DNA from: Microbacterium sulfonylureivorans
GTDB lineage: Bacteria; Actinomycetota; Actinomycetes; Actinomycetales; Microbacteriaceae
Assembly: GCF_003999995.1 (NCBI RefSeq)
Contig: NZ_RJAD01000003.1
Span: forward strand, 62,001-126,000
Length of the DNA: 64,000 bases
Reading direction: 5' to 3'
Shown: positions 44,201 to 52,413 of the stretch, in pieces
Layout: each line of letters starts with the position of its first letter
How positions within the stretch are numbered: position 1 is the first letter of the stretch
The notes under the pieces: model-generated
What the model was told of the DNA's origin: nothing
Database searches by the model: none
What the model saw: the letters and a program-made list of their open reading frames with translations, nothing else
Translations under genes and position numbers: made by a program

Positions 44201-44894
44201 CGATGAGTGAGACCGCCGGCACCTCACCGGGGAGCGAGCGCTGGTCGGCCACCGAGAACGCGCGGATCTGATCGACCTCGTCGCCGAAGAACTCGACGCG
44301 GAACGGATGCGGCGCCGTTGGCGGGAAGACGTCGAGGATGCCCCCGCGCACCGCGAACTCGCCGCGCCGCGACACCATGTCGACACGGTGGTACGCGAGC
44401 TCGACGAGGCGCAGCGACACCTCTCCGAGCTCGTGCCCGCGGCCGCCCACGACCAGGTCGATCGGCGGGATGTCGGTGAGCCCGGCCGCGAGCGGCTGGA
44501 TCGCGCCGCGCACCGACGCGGTGATGACAAGCGGCGTCTCGCCGTTCCAGCGCGCCACGCGACCGAGAACCTCGAGTCGGTTGCCGACGATCTCGGCGCT
44601 GGGACTCAGCCGCTCGTGCGGGAGCGTCTCCCACGCCGGGAAGTGCAGCACCTCGGCACCGGGCAGGAGCGCGCCCAGCGCGGGCCCGATCGACTCGGCC
44701 CGGCGCCCGGTGGGCGTGATCAGGAGCACGATCGGCGGCTTGCCGGCACTGCGGCGGCGCTCGAGGAGGGCGGAGAGCAGCGGCGCATCGAGACCTTCGA
44801 CCAGCGAGAAGTCGCCGTCGACGGATGCTGCGGCCACCGCATCCCGGAACGACTCAGCCTGCTCGAGGGCGCGCACGATCCCGGGAACTGTCAC
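41250..44894 (-). CDS. mfd: Transcription-repair coupling factor
   Basis: A 1214-residue DNA translocase that removes stalled RNA polymerase and recruits UvrA. The UvrB-homology domain fills about 1-330 (SFRDAVAAA, RGEFAVRGGILDVFPP). The RNA-polymerase interacting CarD-like domain is at about 480-560 (GDHVVHATHGIGRFVEL). RecG-like helicase motifs follow: GDVGFGKTEVAVRAAF (Walker A, about 680), DEEQRFGVEHKDQLK (about 776), SATPIPRTLEMA and QLRGRVGRARERAYAYF. The C-terminal TRCF domain 7 ends near 1150. The GTG start has TAGACT (44901-44906) 6 nt upstream, so it is probably leaderless. Confidence 0.96.
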   Translation of the reverse strand: MTVPGIVRALEQAESFRDAVAAASVDGDFSLVEGLDAPLLSALLERRRSAGKPPIVLLITPTGRRAESIGPALGALLPGAEVLHFPAWETLPHERLSPSAEIVGNRLEVLGRVARWNGETPLVITASVRGAIQPLAAGLTDIPPIDLVVGGRGHELGEVSLRLVELAYHRVDMVSRRGEFAVRGGILDVFPPTAPHPFRVEFFGDEVDQIRAFSVADQRSLPGEVPAVSLIASRELLLTEAVRGRARQLKDEFPGLSSMLERMSEGIPVEGMESLLPAVVDRLVTVVDYLPEGAAVALVDPERSVTRAITLGDTNREFLEAAWSAATAGAQTPIDLGAGDFLTLPALREAAHARGDVWWTLSSFDSGEADASAEGLLDPDIDVALQAAAVVRVPGAPVPSFQGNVDGATAHVGDLLADGWRVVVAASGVGLVERARDVLAERGIAARKVDDVHGVPEPGVAHVVVSVLERGFEVPDAKLAVLTETEFYGRTIGGDQRVVKKLASRRKNVVDPLQLKAGDHVVHATHGIGRFVELVQREVSSGGRNAVKSMREYLVLEYAPSKRGFPGDKLFVPTDQLDLLSKYVGGEAPSLSKMGGSDWAAAKGRARRAVRDIAVELVKLYSARMAAKGYAFGPDTPWQRELEEAFPFAETPDQLQTIDEIKADMEKPIPMDRLLSGDVGFGKTEVAVRAAFKAIQDGKQVAMLVPTTLLVKQHLETFTERFAGFPVKVKALSRFQTDKQAREVVEGLADGTVDMVIGTHRILTEKVLFKDLGLMIIDEEQRFGVEHKDQLKKLKTNVDILAMSATPIPRTLEMAVTGIREMSTLQTPPEDRHPILSYVGARNDKQIAAAIRRELLREGQVFFVHNRVQSIQRVAAELSELVPEARIAVAHGQMGEHALEEVVDAFWERRSDVLVCTTIVETGLDISNANTIIIDRADKYGLSQLHQLRGRVGRARERAYAYFLYDEQKPLSETAADRLETIAVNNDLGSGMQVALKDLELRGAGNLLGAEQAGHIAGVGFDLYLRMIGEAVSAFRGDDVEGPAELRLELPVQARIPESYIDSERLRLEAYQKLSAAASVTAKDEAIDLVVEELTDRYGELPADVEGLLAVARLRRRAAQAGLTDVVAMGPNLRVAPANLPDSLRVRLQRLHPKAKLLSGGEALVVPLPTAGGERVSDADLIAWVAQLLDQLWPAPKPEGAEATATSGAEKSGA

Positions 44895-44958
44895 CGGACG
44901 AGTCTATTCCGGGTGGCGGACACCGGGTGCCGGATCCGCCACCTCGTAGGATGAGCGC

Positions 44959-45681
44959 GTGAGCGACCCCGCCGAGCCGACGCCCCCGCAGACTCCGCCG
45001 CAGCAGAGCGCGCCACCGTCGGACTCGGCCGTGCCGGCCGTGCCGCAGGCGCCGGCCGCGTGGGCGGCGCCCGGTGCTCCCCCGTTCGGCGCACCGGTCG
45101 CGCACGACCCGGCGGCGGGCTACGCGCCGCCTGCGGGGTACGCGATCCCTCCGGGCTACGCGGCCCAGCCCACCGGGCCGACGGCGGCCGCCTCCTCGGC
45201 CGCCCCGTACGCCCCGCCGGATTACGGCCAGGGGTACGCACCGGCCCCCGGGCCGTACGCGGCGGGCCCGGCATCCGTCCGCCCCGCGTCGGCGGGAGGG
45301 CGGCGCCTCGGCGTGGTCGCGCTCGTGGTCGCGCTCGTCGCGACCGTCGGTGCCGCGATCAGCGTCGCGATCGCGGCGTTCTCCATCGGGCTGGGTGCCG
45401 GACGCGAGATCGCGATGCGTCCGATCGACGCCGACTTCGACTGGTCCTACCTCTCCGCGGTGCGGGAGTGGGTGCTCCTCGCGGAGGTCACGTTCTGGCT
45501 GGGGACCGCGCTCGGCCTGTGGGCGCTCGTGCAGGGAGTCATCGCGCTCGTGAAGGGCCGCGGGCGTGGCGCCGCCATCGCCGCGATCGTCGTCGCGGCG
45601 CTCGGGCCCGTGGTGTTCTTCGTCGTGCTGCAGGGATTTCTCACCGCGGGCATGGCGGCCGGGTCGAGCGTCGGCGGCTGA
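44959..45681 (+). CDS. Pro-rich membrane protein (DUF4190-like)
   Basis: A 240-residue protein. The N-terminal half (about 1-110) is a disordered Pro/Ala/Gly/Tyr-rich tract with PPGYA and YAPP repeats. The C-terminal half has three hydrophobic segments (about 115-145, 172-198 and 205-235), resembling DUF4190-type proteins of unknown role. GTG 44959 lies 6 nt after TAGGAT (44947-44952), so it is probably leaderless. It is divergent from mfd, with the two apparent start points 65 bp apart. Confidence 0.7.
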   Translation: MSDPAEPTPPQTPPQQSAPPSDSAVPAVPQAPAAWAAPGAPPFGAPVAHDPAAGYAPPAGYAIPPGYAAQPTGPTAAASSAAPYAPPDYGQGYAPAPGPYAAGPASVRPASAGGRRLGVVALVVALVATVGAAISVAIAAFSIGLGAGREIAMRPIDADFDWSYLSAVREWVLLAEVTFWLGTALGLWALVQGVIALVKGRGRGAAIAAIVVAALGPVVFFVVLQGFLTAGMAAGSSVGG

Positions 45682-45823
45682 CGCCCGCCGGTCCGACTCT
45701 TTTCCGGTTACGCGCGAGTCGTACCGGGAGCCGCGTGAGCGCGACGCCACAGGCCGAGTCGAGAGTGTGGCGCAGCGTGCACGCGTTGCGGCATAGTTCA
45801 GTGAGCGACCGAAGGAGACAGCA

Positions 45824-46336
45824 TTGTCGATCACCCATGAGCCCCATGTGGCCCCTGATGTGGCGTCGGTGCTCCCGGGACGGGAAGTGGTTGCCAGGCT
45901 CCGTCGGGTTCTCATCGTCTCGCTCGCCGCAGCCTTGATCTATCCCGCGTTCATGAGGGCCAGCGCGGGCTACTGTGCGGGCGGCTTCGATGGAGCCGAC
46001 GGCTTCGTCGATGCTGCCGGCAGGCCGGTCGACGAGGCTCCCACATGCATCCAGTTGTCGCTCGGCCCCAGTCCGCTGGTGTACTTCGGCATCGCCCTGA
46101 TCGTTCTCTTCGCGATCGACCGCGTGCTGAAAGCGGCCGACGAACCAGCCGCGCTGCGGATCCTCGACCGTGCAGCGGCGGGCGTGGTGGTGCTGGTGCT
46201 CGGAGCGGTCGTTATCTCCCAGGTGTGGTTTCACCTGATCCCCATCGATGAGTTCATGTCGGGATCGTTCTCGTTCCTCAGCCCCTTCCCCTTCGGGTTC
46301 ATCGAGAGCTCGACCTCACCCGTCACCGCTCCGTGA
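45824..46336 (+). CDS. Membrane protein of unknown function
   Basis: A 170-residue protein with three probable transmembrane helices (about 29-50, 88-103 and 118-138). Two cysteines in the first extracytoplasmic loop (SAGYCAGGF and APTCIQL) may be disulfide-bonded. The start is TTG 45824 with GAAGGAG 6-7 nt upstream. It lies downstream of another small membrane-protein gene but has its own promoter-like CATAGT. I do not recognise a family. Confidence 0.65.
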   Translation: MSITHEPHVAPDVASVLPGREVVARLRRVLIVSLAAALIYPAFMRASAGYCAGGFDGADGFVDAAGRPVDEAPTCIQLSLGPSPLVYFGIALIVLFAIDRVLKAADEPAALRILDRAAAGVVVLVLGAVVISQVWFHLIPIDEFMSGSFSFLSPFPFGFIESSTSPVTAP

Positions 46337-46433
46337 CCCCGACTCGCTCGGCGCGGCGGCGATCCACGCGGCTCGGAGGGCGAGAACGCCGCGCGCTGAG
46401 GCGCATCCCGGGCGTTCGCCCAGACCCCGGCTG

Positions 46434-47018
46434 CTAGACCCGCGGTGCGTGGTGCTTCTGCTGCGCAGCCAGGAGGCCCTCGTCGACCAGCTGCTCGACG
46501 GCGTCGGCGGCGTCGCCGAGCAGGATCGGCAGGTTCTTGCGCTCGGTCGCGCCGAAGGGGTCGAGCACCCAGTCGGCCGGGTCCTGCCGGCCGGGAGGAC
46601 GCCCAATGCCCACGCGCACCCGAGCGAACTCCCCGGAGTCGAGCGCCTTCGCGACGTCACGCACGCCGTTGTGCCCGCCATGGCCGCCGCCGGTCTTGAG
46701 CTTGATGGTGTCGAACGGGATGTCGAGCTCGTCGTGCACCACGACGACGTGCTCGGGCTCGACGCCATAGAACTTCGCGAGCCCGGCCACGGGCCCACCC
46801 GACACGTTCATGAACGTGTTGGGCTTCGCGAGGATGAGCTTGGCGCCGCCCGGACGCAGCCAGGTCTCGGCCACTCGGGCGTTCGCCTTGTGCGCACGGA
46901 ACGACTCGCCGCGCCTGGCGGCGAGCTCGTCCACGACGAGCTGCCCGACGTTGTGCCGGGTGAGCTCGTAGCGGGGTCCCGGGTTGCCTAGTCCCACGAT
47001 CAGCCACGCCTGTGCCAT
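46434..47018 (-). CDS. pth: Peptidyl-tRNA hydrolase
   Basis: A 194-residue enzyme that releases peptides from peptidyl-tRNAs dropped by ribosomes. Signatures: WLIVGLGNPGPRYELTRHNVGQL with the catalytic His (about 22), KPNTFMNVSGG (about 70), VVHDELDIPFDTIKLKTGGGHGGHNG (about 93-118) and ARVRVGIGRPPG. ATG 47018 has AAGGG upstream. It follows rplY across a terminator-like hairpin, as is common in actinobacteria. Confidence 0.95.
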   Translation of the reverse strand: MAQAWLIVGLGNPGPRYELTRHNVGQLVVDELAARRGESFRAHKANARVAETWLRPGGAKLILAKPNTFMNVSGGPVAGLAKFYGVEPEHVVVVHDELDIPFDTIKLKTGGGHGGHNGVRDVAKALDSGEFARVRVGIGRPPGRQDPADWVLDPFGATERKNLPILLGDAADAVEQLVDEGLLAAQQKHHAPRV

Positions 47019-47069
47019 CTGCGCTGTGCCCTTCAGAGTGCGATGTGTGATGCCTGCCGGCTCCGACGG

Positions 47070-47106
47070 CGAAGCCCGCCCCCTCAAGTATCGGGGACGG
47101 GCTTCG
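47070..47106 (-). terminator. Hairpin after rplY
   Basis: CGAAGCCCG (47070-47078) pairs with CGGGCTTCG (47098-47106) with a further CCCC/GGGG inner stem, 20 nt after the rplY stop on the minus strand and before pth. It could terminate rplY or attenuate transcription into pth. Confidence 0.65.
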
Positions 47107-47126
47107 ACGGATGCTGCGGCGAGTCC

Positions 47127-47771
47127 TTACTCGGACTCGGCCTCCTTGGCCTCCTCGGCGACCTCGGCCTGCTCAGCGGCGACCTCGGCGTCGGCAGCGG
47201 CGATCTCGTCCTCGGCGGCGAGCGTGGCCGACGGAACGGAGATCGCGATGATCAGCGTCTCGGGGTCGACGGCGAGCGTCGCGCCCTTGGGCAGCGTGAG
47301 GTCGGCAGCGGTGATGTGCGTGCCCTCCTCGAGGCCCTCGACGTCGAGCTCGATGCGCTCGGGGATGTGCGTGGCCTCGACCTCGAGCAGGACCGTGTTC
47401 GCGTCCTGCGCGGCGATGGTGCCGGGGGCGGGCTCGCCGGTGACCGTGATCGGGACGTCGACCTGGATCTTCTCGCCCTTCTTCACGACGAGGAGGTCGA
47501 TGTGCTCGATGATCTGGTGCACGGGGTCCTTCTGGACGTCCTTGACGAGCGTGAGCTGGTGCGTGCCGTTGACGTCGAGCTCGAGCACCACGTTCGCGCG
47601 GCGGATGAGCAGCGCGATCTGGTGGCCCGGCAGGGCGACGTGCACGGGGTCGGTGCCGTGGCCGTAGATGACGGCGGGGATCTGGCCGGCGGCGCGGAGG
47701 CGGCGGGCGTAGCCCTTGCCGAAGTTCTCGCGGACTTCGGCGTGGACCTTGGTGTCGGTCTCGGTCGACAT
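47127..47771 (-). CDS. rplY: 50S ribosomal protein L25/general stress protein Ctc
   Basis: A 214-residue two-domain L25 (CTC/TL5 type). The N-terminal 5S rRNA-binding domain occupies about 5-95 (NFGKGYARRLRAAGQIPAVIYGHGTDPVHVALPGHQ) and the C-terminal TL5 beta domain about 100-185. The last 30 residues are a Glu/Ala-rich acidic tail (AAADAEVAAEQAEVAEEAKEAESE is typical of this lineage's L25). ATG with GAGGAG upstream. The gene has a long, structured leader (47772-48000). Confidence 0.94.
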   Translation of the reverse strand: MSTETDTKVHAEVRENFGKGYARRLRAAGQIPAVIYGHGTDPVHVALPGHQIALLIRRANVVLELDVNGTHQLTLVKDVQKDPVHQIIEHIDLLVVKKGEKIQVDVPITVTGEPAPGTIAAQDANTVLLEVEATHIPERIELDVEGLEEGTHITAADLTLPKGATLAVDPETLIIAISVPSATLAAEDEIAAADAEVAAEQAEVAEEAKEAESE

Positions 47772-47822
47772 GGTTTCTCCTCGCGGGCGTGAGCCCGTTC
47801 TGATCGCGGGTCCGCTCAGGTG

Positions 47823-47952
47823 GCGGGCCCAGGTATTGGGGGTTGTCTCTCGACTCGAACGCACACGCGTGAGGAAAGCCATGGGCCCGCTCCACCGCGT
47901 CGATCACGGATGCCGCATCCCGCCGATCAGGCGGGTGCGAGGCATCCCTCGC
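47823..47952 (-). promoter_or_regulatory. Structured region upstream of rplY
   Basis: The 325-nt gap 47772-48096 holds no gene. It has three inverted repeats: CCCGCC/GGCGGG (47919-47935), GCGAGG/CCTCGC (47937-47952) and a longer-range pair GCGGGCCCA/TGGGCCCGC (47823-47831, 47882-47890). Read toward rplY they would lie in a 5' leader, compatible with autoregulation by a ribosomal protein. The start of transcription is unknown. Confidence 0.35.
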
Positions 47953-48096
47953 CGAAGTTCAAGCGTCAAGTCTACCAGGGGGCGCGGCGAAGCCCAGACG
48001 CGCGTGAGCGGGGCCGTGCGAGGAGCTCTCCGCGATCGAAAGCCACCGGCCCGCTACGATGAGGGACGCACCCGATTCGCCCACGGAGGAACCCCG

Positions 48097-48219
48097 ATGG
48101 ATTACGGCTTTCTGTCCCACGCACTGCTGTGGCTGATCGGCGCGATGGCCGCCCTCGGCGCCCTCCTGACGATCGGTGCGTTCTGGTCGATGGGGCGCGC
48201 GAGCTACCGCAAGGACTGA
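48097..48219 (+). CDS. Small 40-residue membrane protein
   Basis: A 40-residue protein, MDYGFLSHALLWL... with one transmembrane helix (about 8-28) and a short basic tail (MGRASYRKD). GGAGGA lies 6-7 nt before the ATG and a -10-like TACGAT about 40 nt upstream, so it looks expressed. It is divergent from rplY and lies before gnd. It has no assignable function. Confidence 0.6.
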   Translation: MDYGFLSHALLWLIGAMAALGALLTIGAFWSMGRASYRKD

Positions 48220-48332
48220 GGTCCCGTTCTCACAAGCCGCGCACCGCGCCGGTGAGCACTGCGCCAACAGCGTGTAACACCGACACGCCAGACTCTAGGC
48301 TGGAATCCCCACCTCGAACATCAGGAGCACGT

Positions 48333-49922
48333 GTGTCTTCGAACGACCCCTCGGCACAGACGAACATCTCGACCGATCGCGATGACGAGCCGGGCTCGAC
48401 CAAGGAGCACGAGGGAGCGCCCTCGCCCGAAGACGTCGTGCGGCCCGTCCCCGATGCAGAGGGACCCGATTCGCCGGCGTCGCCCGCTGCGAACATCGGT
48501 GTCGTCGGTCTGGCGGTGATGGGCTCGAACCTGGCCCGCAACCTCGCCAGCCGCGAAGGCAACACCGTCGCGATCTACAACCGCAGCCACGAGAAGACCG
48601 ACACGCTGATCGCCGAGCACCCCGAGGCGGGTTTCGTGCCCGCCTTCTCGTACGAGGAGTTCGCCGCGTCGCTACAGAAGCCCCGCACCGCGATCATCAT
48701 GGTCAAGGCCGGCGGTGGCACGGATGCCGTCATCAACGCCCTCGTCGACGTGTTCGAGCCGGGCGACATCATCGTCGACGGCGGCAACGCTCTGTTCACC
48801 GACACGATCCGCCGCGAGAAGGCCGTCCGCGAGACGGGCATCAACTTCGTCGGCGCCGGCATCTCCGGCGGCGAGGAGGGCGCGCTCCTCGGACCCTCGA
48901 TCATGCCCGGCGGCTCCGACGAGTCCTGGGTCACCCTCGGCCCGATCCTGAAGTCGATCGCCGCGATCGCCGAGGGCGAGCCCTGCGTCACTCACATCGG
49001 CCACGACGGCGCGGGCCACTTCGTGAAGATGGTCCACAACGGCATCGAGTACGCCGACATGCAGCTCATCGCCGAGGCGTACGACCTCATCCGCCGCGGC
49101 ACCGGCAAGTCCCCCGCCGAGATCGCCGACGTGTTCGCCGAGTGGAACGCCGGCGAACTCGAGTCGTACCTCATCGAGATCACCGCCGAGGTGCTGCGCC
49201 AGGTGGATGCCGAGACGGGCAAGCCGCTCGTCGACGTGATCCTCGACCAGGCCGGCGCCAAGGGCACCGGCGCGTGGACCGTGCAGACCGCCCTCAACCT
49301 CGGCGTGCCCGTGTCCGGCATCGCCGAAGCCGTCTTCGCGCGCTCGCTGTCGAGCCACCCCGAGCAGCGCGCCGTGTCGGGCGGCCTCCCCGGGCCCGTC
49401 GAAGGACTGACCGTCGACGACGCCGACGCGTTCATCGAAGAGGTCCGCCTCGCGCTGTACGCCTCGAAGATCGTCGCGTACTCGCAGGGCTTCGACGAGA
49501 TCCGCGCCGGCGCCGCCGAGTACGACTGGTCGATCGACCTCGGCGCGGTCTCGAAGATCTGGCGCGGCGGCTGCATCATCCGCGCCCAGTTCCTCAACCG
49601 CATCGCCGACGCGTACGCCGAGACCCCCGAGCTACCCGTGCTCCTCACCGCGCCGTACTTCGTCGAGGCCCTCGGCCGCGCGCAGGCGGCATGGCGCCGG
49701 ATCGTCTCGACGGCCGCGGCGGCGGGCATCCCCGCCCCCGCGTTCTCGTCGTCGCTCGCGTACTACGACGGCCTGCGTGCCGAGCGTCTGCCCGCCGCTC
49801 TCGTGCAGGGCCAGCGCGATTTCTTCGGAGCCCACACGTACCAGCGCGTCGACAAGCCCGGCACGTTCCACACGCTGTGGTCGGGCGACCGCACCGAGAT
49901 CGAGGCCGAGGACACGCACTGA
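48333..49922 (+). CDS. gnd: NADP-dependent 6-phosphogluconate dehydrogenase
   Basis: A 529-residue enzyme of the oxidative pentose phosphate pathway that decarboxylates 6-phosphogluconate to ribulose 5-phosphate, giving NADPH. The dinucleotide fold starts at about 52 (IGVVGLAVMGSNLARNLA). GAGISGGEEGALLGPSIMPGG (about 172), the catalytic KMVHNGIEYADMQLI (about 232) and the IWRGGCIIRAQFL block (about 410) follow. Its first 50 residues are an acidic, disordered Ser/Asp/Pro/Glu extension not found in usual 470-485-residue Gnd. The GTG start has AGGAG 5 nt upstream and TAGGCT (48296-48301) about 32 nt upstream, which supports the long form. Confidence 0.93.
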   Translation: MSSNDPSAQTNISTDRDDEPGSTKEHEGAPSPEDVVRPVPDAEGPDSPASPAANIGVVGLAVMGSNLARNLASREGNTVAIYNRSHEKTDTLIAEHPEAGFVPAFSYEEFAASLQKPRTAIIMVKAGGGTDAVINALVDVFEPGDIIVDGGNALFTDTIRREKAVRETGINFVGAGISGGEEGALLGPSIMPGGSDESWVTLGPILKSIAAIAEGEPCVTHIGHDGAGHFVKMVHNGIEYADMQLIAEAYDLIRRGTGKSPAEIADVFAEWNAGELESYLIEITAEVLRQVDAETGKPLVDVILDQAGAKGTGAWTVQTALNLGVPVSGIAEAVFARSLSSHPEQRAVSGGLPGPVEGLTVDDADAFIEEVRLALYASKIVAYSQGFDEIRAGAAEYDWSIDLGAVSKIWRGGCIIRAQFLNRIADAYAETPELPVLLTAPYFVEALGRAQAAWRRIVSTAAAAGIPAPAFSSSLAYYDGLRAERLPAALVQGQRDFFGAHTYQRVDKPGTFHTLWSGDRTEIEAEDTH

Positions 49923-49955
49923 CCTTGCGCCCCGGCTGATCGGGCCATGATCCGG

Positions 49956-49990
49956 GAGAGGCCCCGTCGAGTGATCGACGGGGGCCTCTC
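49956..49990. terminator. Bidirectional hairpin terminator between gnd and the FAD oxidase
   Basis: A strong inverted repeat with GAGAGGCCCC-type arms (49956-49970 and 49975-49990) separated by 4 nt. It lies between two convergent genes, 33 nt after gnd and 9 nt before the stop of the oxidase. Confidence 0.8.
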
Positions 49991-49999
49991 TCGTAGGCC

Positions 50000-51325
50000 T
50001 CAGGCGGGCACGACGTTGTGATTGCGGCAGAAGAGATTCTGCGGGTCCCACTGCCGCTTCACGGCGGCCAGGCGGGCGATCGTCTCGGGCGCGTACATGC
50101 GCGACACCATGGCCGGGTCGGTGGACACCGTGAAGTTGCCGTACAGGGCCTCGCCGAGCGCCTCGATGGCATCCCACTCCGCCTGGATGAGCGGCCGGTT
50201 GTCGTCATGGACGAGACCCGGGATGTCGAACGCGCCGGCCATCGCGAACCAGGTCGCGCTGCGGGCGGGGAAGGCCGTGTCGTCCTGCGGCACGTCGCCG
50301 TACGCCCCGCCGAGCGAGCGGAGGAACAGCACGGACGCCTGGTTGGCCTCGCGGAACGACGCGAGGCGGTCGACCGCCTCGTCGGTGAGGTCTGCGAGAA
50401 GCGTGTTGCCGCCGACGAAGCCGGGCATGGGCTGGTCGGGGTCGGCCGCCGGCATGTCCATGAGGATGTCGGGGTACGACCGGACTCCGAGGTCGGTCTC
50501 GGTCACGCCGTCGAGCGCCAGGAGCGGCGCGAGCGCGGCGCGGGCGGCGTCTTCGTCGTCGCCGATCCAGCACGCCGTGATCGCGGCGCCGCCGGGCGCG
50601 CTCGGGTCCATCTCCGGGACGTCCATGTACGTGACGGTGAGCTCGCGCGGGGCGTCCTTCATCGTGTCGCGCAGCGCGCGCAGCACCGGGCGGGCGTCGC
50701 CGGCGACCCCGAGGGTCGCGAAGACGACCGACGAGAGCGCGTGCGCCCGGAAGTCGAAGCGGGTGACGACGCCGAAGTTGCCTCCGCCGCCGCGCAGCGC
50801 CCAGAGGAGATCGGCGTGCGACTCGTCGTTGACCTCGATCACCTCGCCGCGCGCGGTCACGAGCTGCGCGCCGACGAGCTGATCGGCGGCGAGGCCCCAC
50901 GCACGGACCATCCAGCCGATGCCGCCGCCGAGCGTGAGCCCGCCGACGCCGACGGATGCCGTGTCGCCCGAGCTCACTCCCAGGCCGTGCTCGGCGAGTA
51001 TCGCCGCGACGGCACCCCAGGTCGCCCCGCCGCCGACGTGCACGAGGGTGCCGTCGACGGAGACGGAGTCGAGCGCGTCGAGGTCGAGCGTCACGCCGCC
51101 CGGAACGGCGCCCCAGGCGCTGTGGCCGCCGCCGCGCACCATCACATCGAGTCGTTCGGACGACGCGTAGCGGACGGCTGCGCGCACGTCGTCGACGGAG
51201 GAGGCCCGCACGACGACGGTCGGCTCGCCGATGCCCGAGTGGAAGGAGCGGGCGGCATCCCATTCGGGGTCGCCCGGCTTGACGACCGTTCCGGCCGCGA
51301 GGTCAGTCAGAGAGAGATCAGTCAC
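50000..51325 (-). CDS. FAD-binding BBE-type oxidoreductase
   Basis: A 441-residue flavoprotein of the berberine-bridge/6-hydroxynicotine oxidase type. The PP-loop VMVRGGGHSAWG (about 65-76) contains the His that binds FAD covalently. GLTLGGGIGWMVRAWG (about 130) and LLWALRGGGGNFGVVTRFDF (about 170-190) complete the FAD domain. The BBE C-terminal signature ends with KRQWDPQNLFCRNHNV. The substrate is not readable. I chose GTG 51325 because TACCGT (51333-51338) is 7 nt upstream; an ATG ten codons earlier has neither box nor ribosome site. Confidence 0.87.
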   Translation of the reverse strand: MTDLSLTDLAAGTVVKPGDPEWDAARSFHSGIGEPTVVVRASSVDDVRAAVRYASSERLDVMVRGGGHSAWGAVPGGVTLDLDALDSVSVDGTLVHVGGGATWGAVAAILAEHGLGVSSGDTASVGVGGLTLGGGIGWMVRAWGLAADQLVGAQLVTARGEVIEVNDESHADLLWALRGGGGNFGVVTRFDFRAHALSSVVFATLGVAGDARPVLRALRDTMKDAPRELTVTYMDVPEMDPSAPGGAAITACWIGDDEDAARAALAPLLALDGVTETDLGVRSYPDILMDMPAADPDQPMPGFVGGNTLLADLTDEAVDRLASFREANQASVLFLRSLGGAYGDVPQDDTAFPARSATWFAMAGAFDIPGLVHDDNRPLIQAEWDAIEALGEALYGNFTVSTDPAMVSRMYAPETIARLAAVKRQWDPQNLFCRNHNVVPA

Positions 51326-51359
51326 CCGCGCCACGGTAATGGGGACCGGCGACATCCCG

Positions 51360-52370
51360 CTAGAGCCACCCCTTGCGCTTGAAGATCACATACAGCGTGA
51401 GCGAGGTGGCGGCCATCAGGCCGACAGCCATCGGGTAGCCCAGAGTCCAGTGGAGTTCGGGCATGTGATCGAAGTTCATGCCGTAGATCGTGCCCACGAG
51501 CGTCGGCGCGAAGAGGATCGCCGCCCACGCCGTGACCTTCTTGACCTGCTCGTTCTGCTCGAGGCCGAACTCCGCCATGCGCCGCATCGCCTCGTTGTTC
51601 TCCTGGTCGACCATCGTGGAGTGCACGGTCAGCGCGCTGTCGAGGGTGGGGCGGAAAGCGTCCACCTTGTCGACGATGCGCCGCGCATGGTCGTCGACGT
51701 CGCGGATCGCCGGCACCTCCTCGGCGTGCGAGGACTCCTTCACGATCTGCTGGAGCCGGTCGAACATGTCGACCAGGGGCGTCGTCGCGTGCTGCAGGTC
51801 GATCACCTCGCGCTGAAGACCGAAGATGCGCTTCGAGACGGCGGGATCGCCGGAGAACAGCTCGTCCTCGATCTCGTCGATGTCGTTCTCGACGCCCGCG
51901 ACGACAGGCTCGTACTGGTCGACGATGTCGTCGCAGACCGCCCAGACGACGGCGAACGGTCCGTGGGCCAGCACGTCGGGCCGGCTCTCCAGGCGCTGCC
52001 GCACCGCCCCGAGGTCGGGGTTCTCGGCGTGCCGGATCGTGATCACGTAGTCCGGGCCCACGAACACGTGCACCTCGCCGAACTCCACGGTCTCCGTCTC
52101 GTCCAGGTAGCGCGCGGGCTGGAGGACCAGGAACGTCATGTCGCCGTACCGTTCGAGCTTCGCGCGCTGATGCCCCTTCAGCGCATCCTCCACCGCGAGC
52201 GCGTGCAGGTCGAGCAGTCCGGCGAGCTCGCTCATCTCCTCGTGGTCCGGCCGGTAGAGGCCGATCCACGCCATACCGCCACGGGACCGGGCATCGGCGA
52301 GCGTCTGCGCGACCGTCCCCCCGAACACCCGTCGGCCCTCGATGTACACGGCGGCATCCACGAGCGTCAT
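51360..52370 (-). CDS. corA: CorA-family Mg2+/Co2+ transporter
   Basis: A 336-residue homopentameric divalent-cation channel. A large N-terminal cytoplasmic domain (about 1-270) with long helices is followed by two transmembrane helices. The selectivity motif is the intact GMN of TIYGMNFDHMPEL (about 292-304). The C-terminus is basic (IFKRKGWL). ATG with TAGGGT (52377-52382) 6 nt upstream, probably leaderless. It is divergent from the epimerase gene with overlapping promoter regions. Confidence 0.92.
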   Translation of the reverse strand: MTLVDAAVYIEGRRVFGGTVAQTLADARSRGGMAWIGLYRPDHEEMSELAGLLDLHALAVEDALKGHQRAKLERYGDMTFLVLQPARYLDETETVEFGEVHVFVGPDYVITIRHAENPDLGAVRQRLESRPDVLAHGPFAVVWAVCDDIVDQYEPVVAGVENDIDEIEDELFSGDPAVSKRIFGLQREVIDLQHATTPLVDMFDRLQQIVKESSHAEEVPAIRDVDDHARRIVDKVDAFRPTLDSALTVHSTMVDQENNEAMRRMAEFGLEQNEQVKKVTAWAAILFAPTLVGTIYGMNFDHMPELHWTLGYPMAVGLMAATSLTLYVIFKRKGWL

Positions 52371-52413
52371 GGAGCCACCCTAGGTCAGCGGCGCCGGGGC
52401 TAGTGTCGGAACC

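Noticed and set aside
40671..44210. Long plus-strand frame opposite mfd (about 1180 codons)
   Set aside because: It runs antisense to all conserved helicase motifs of mfd and across the GNAT gene in another frame; composition is typical of a shadow frame.
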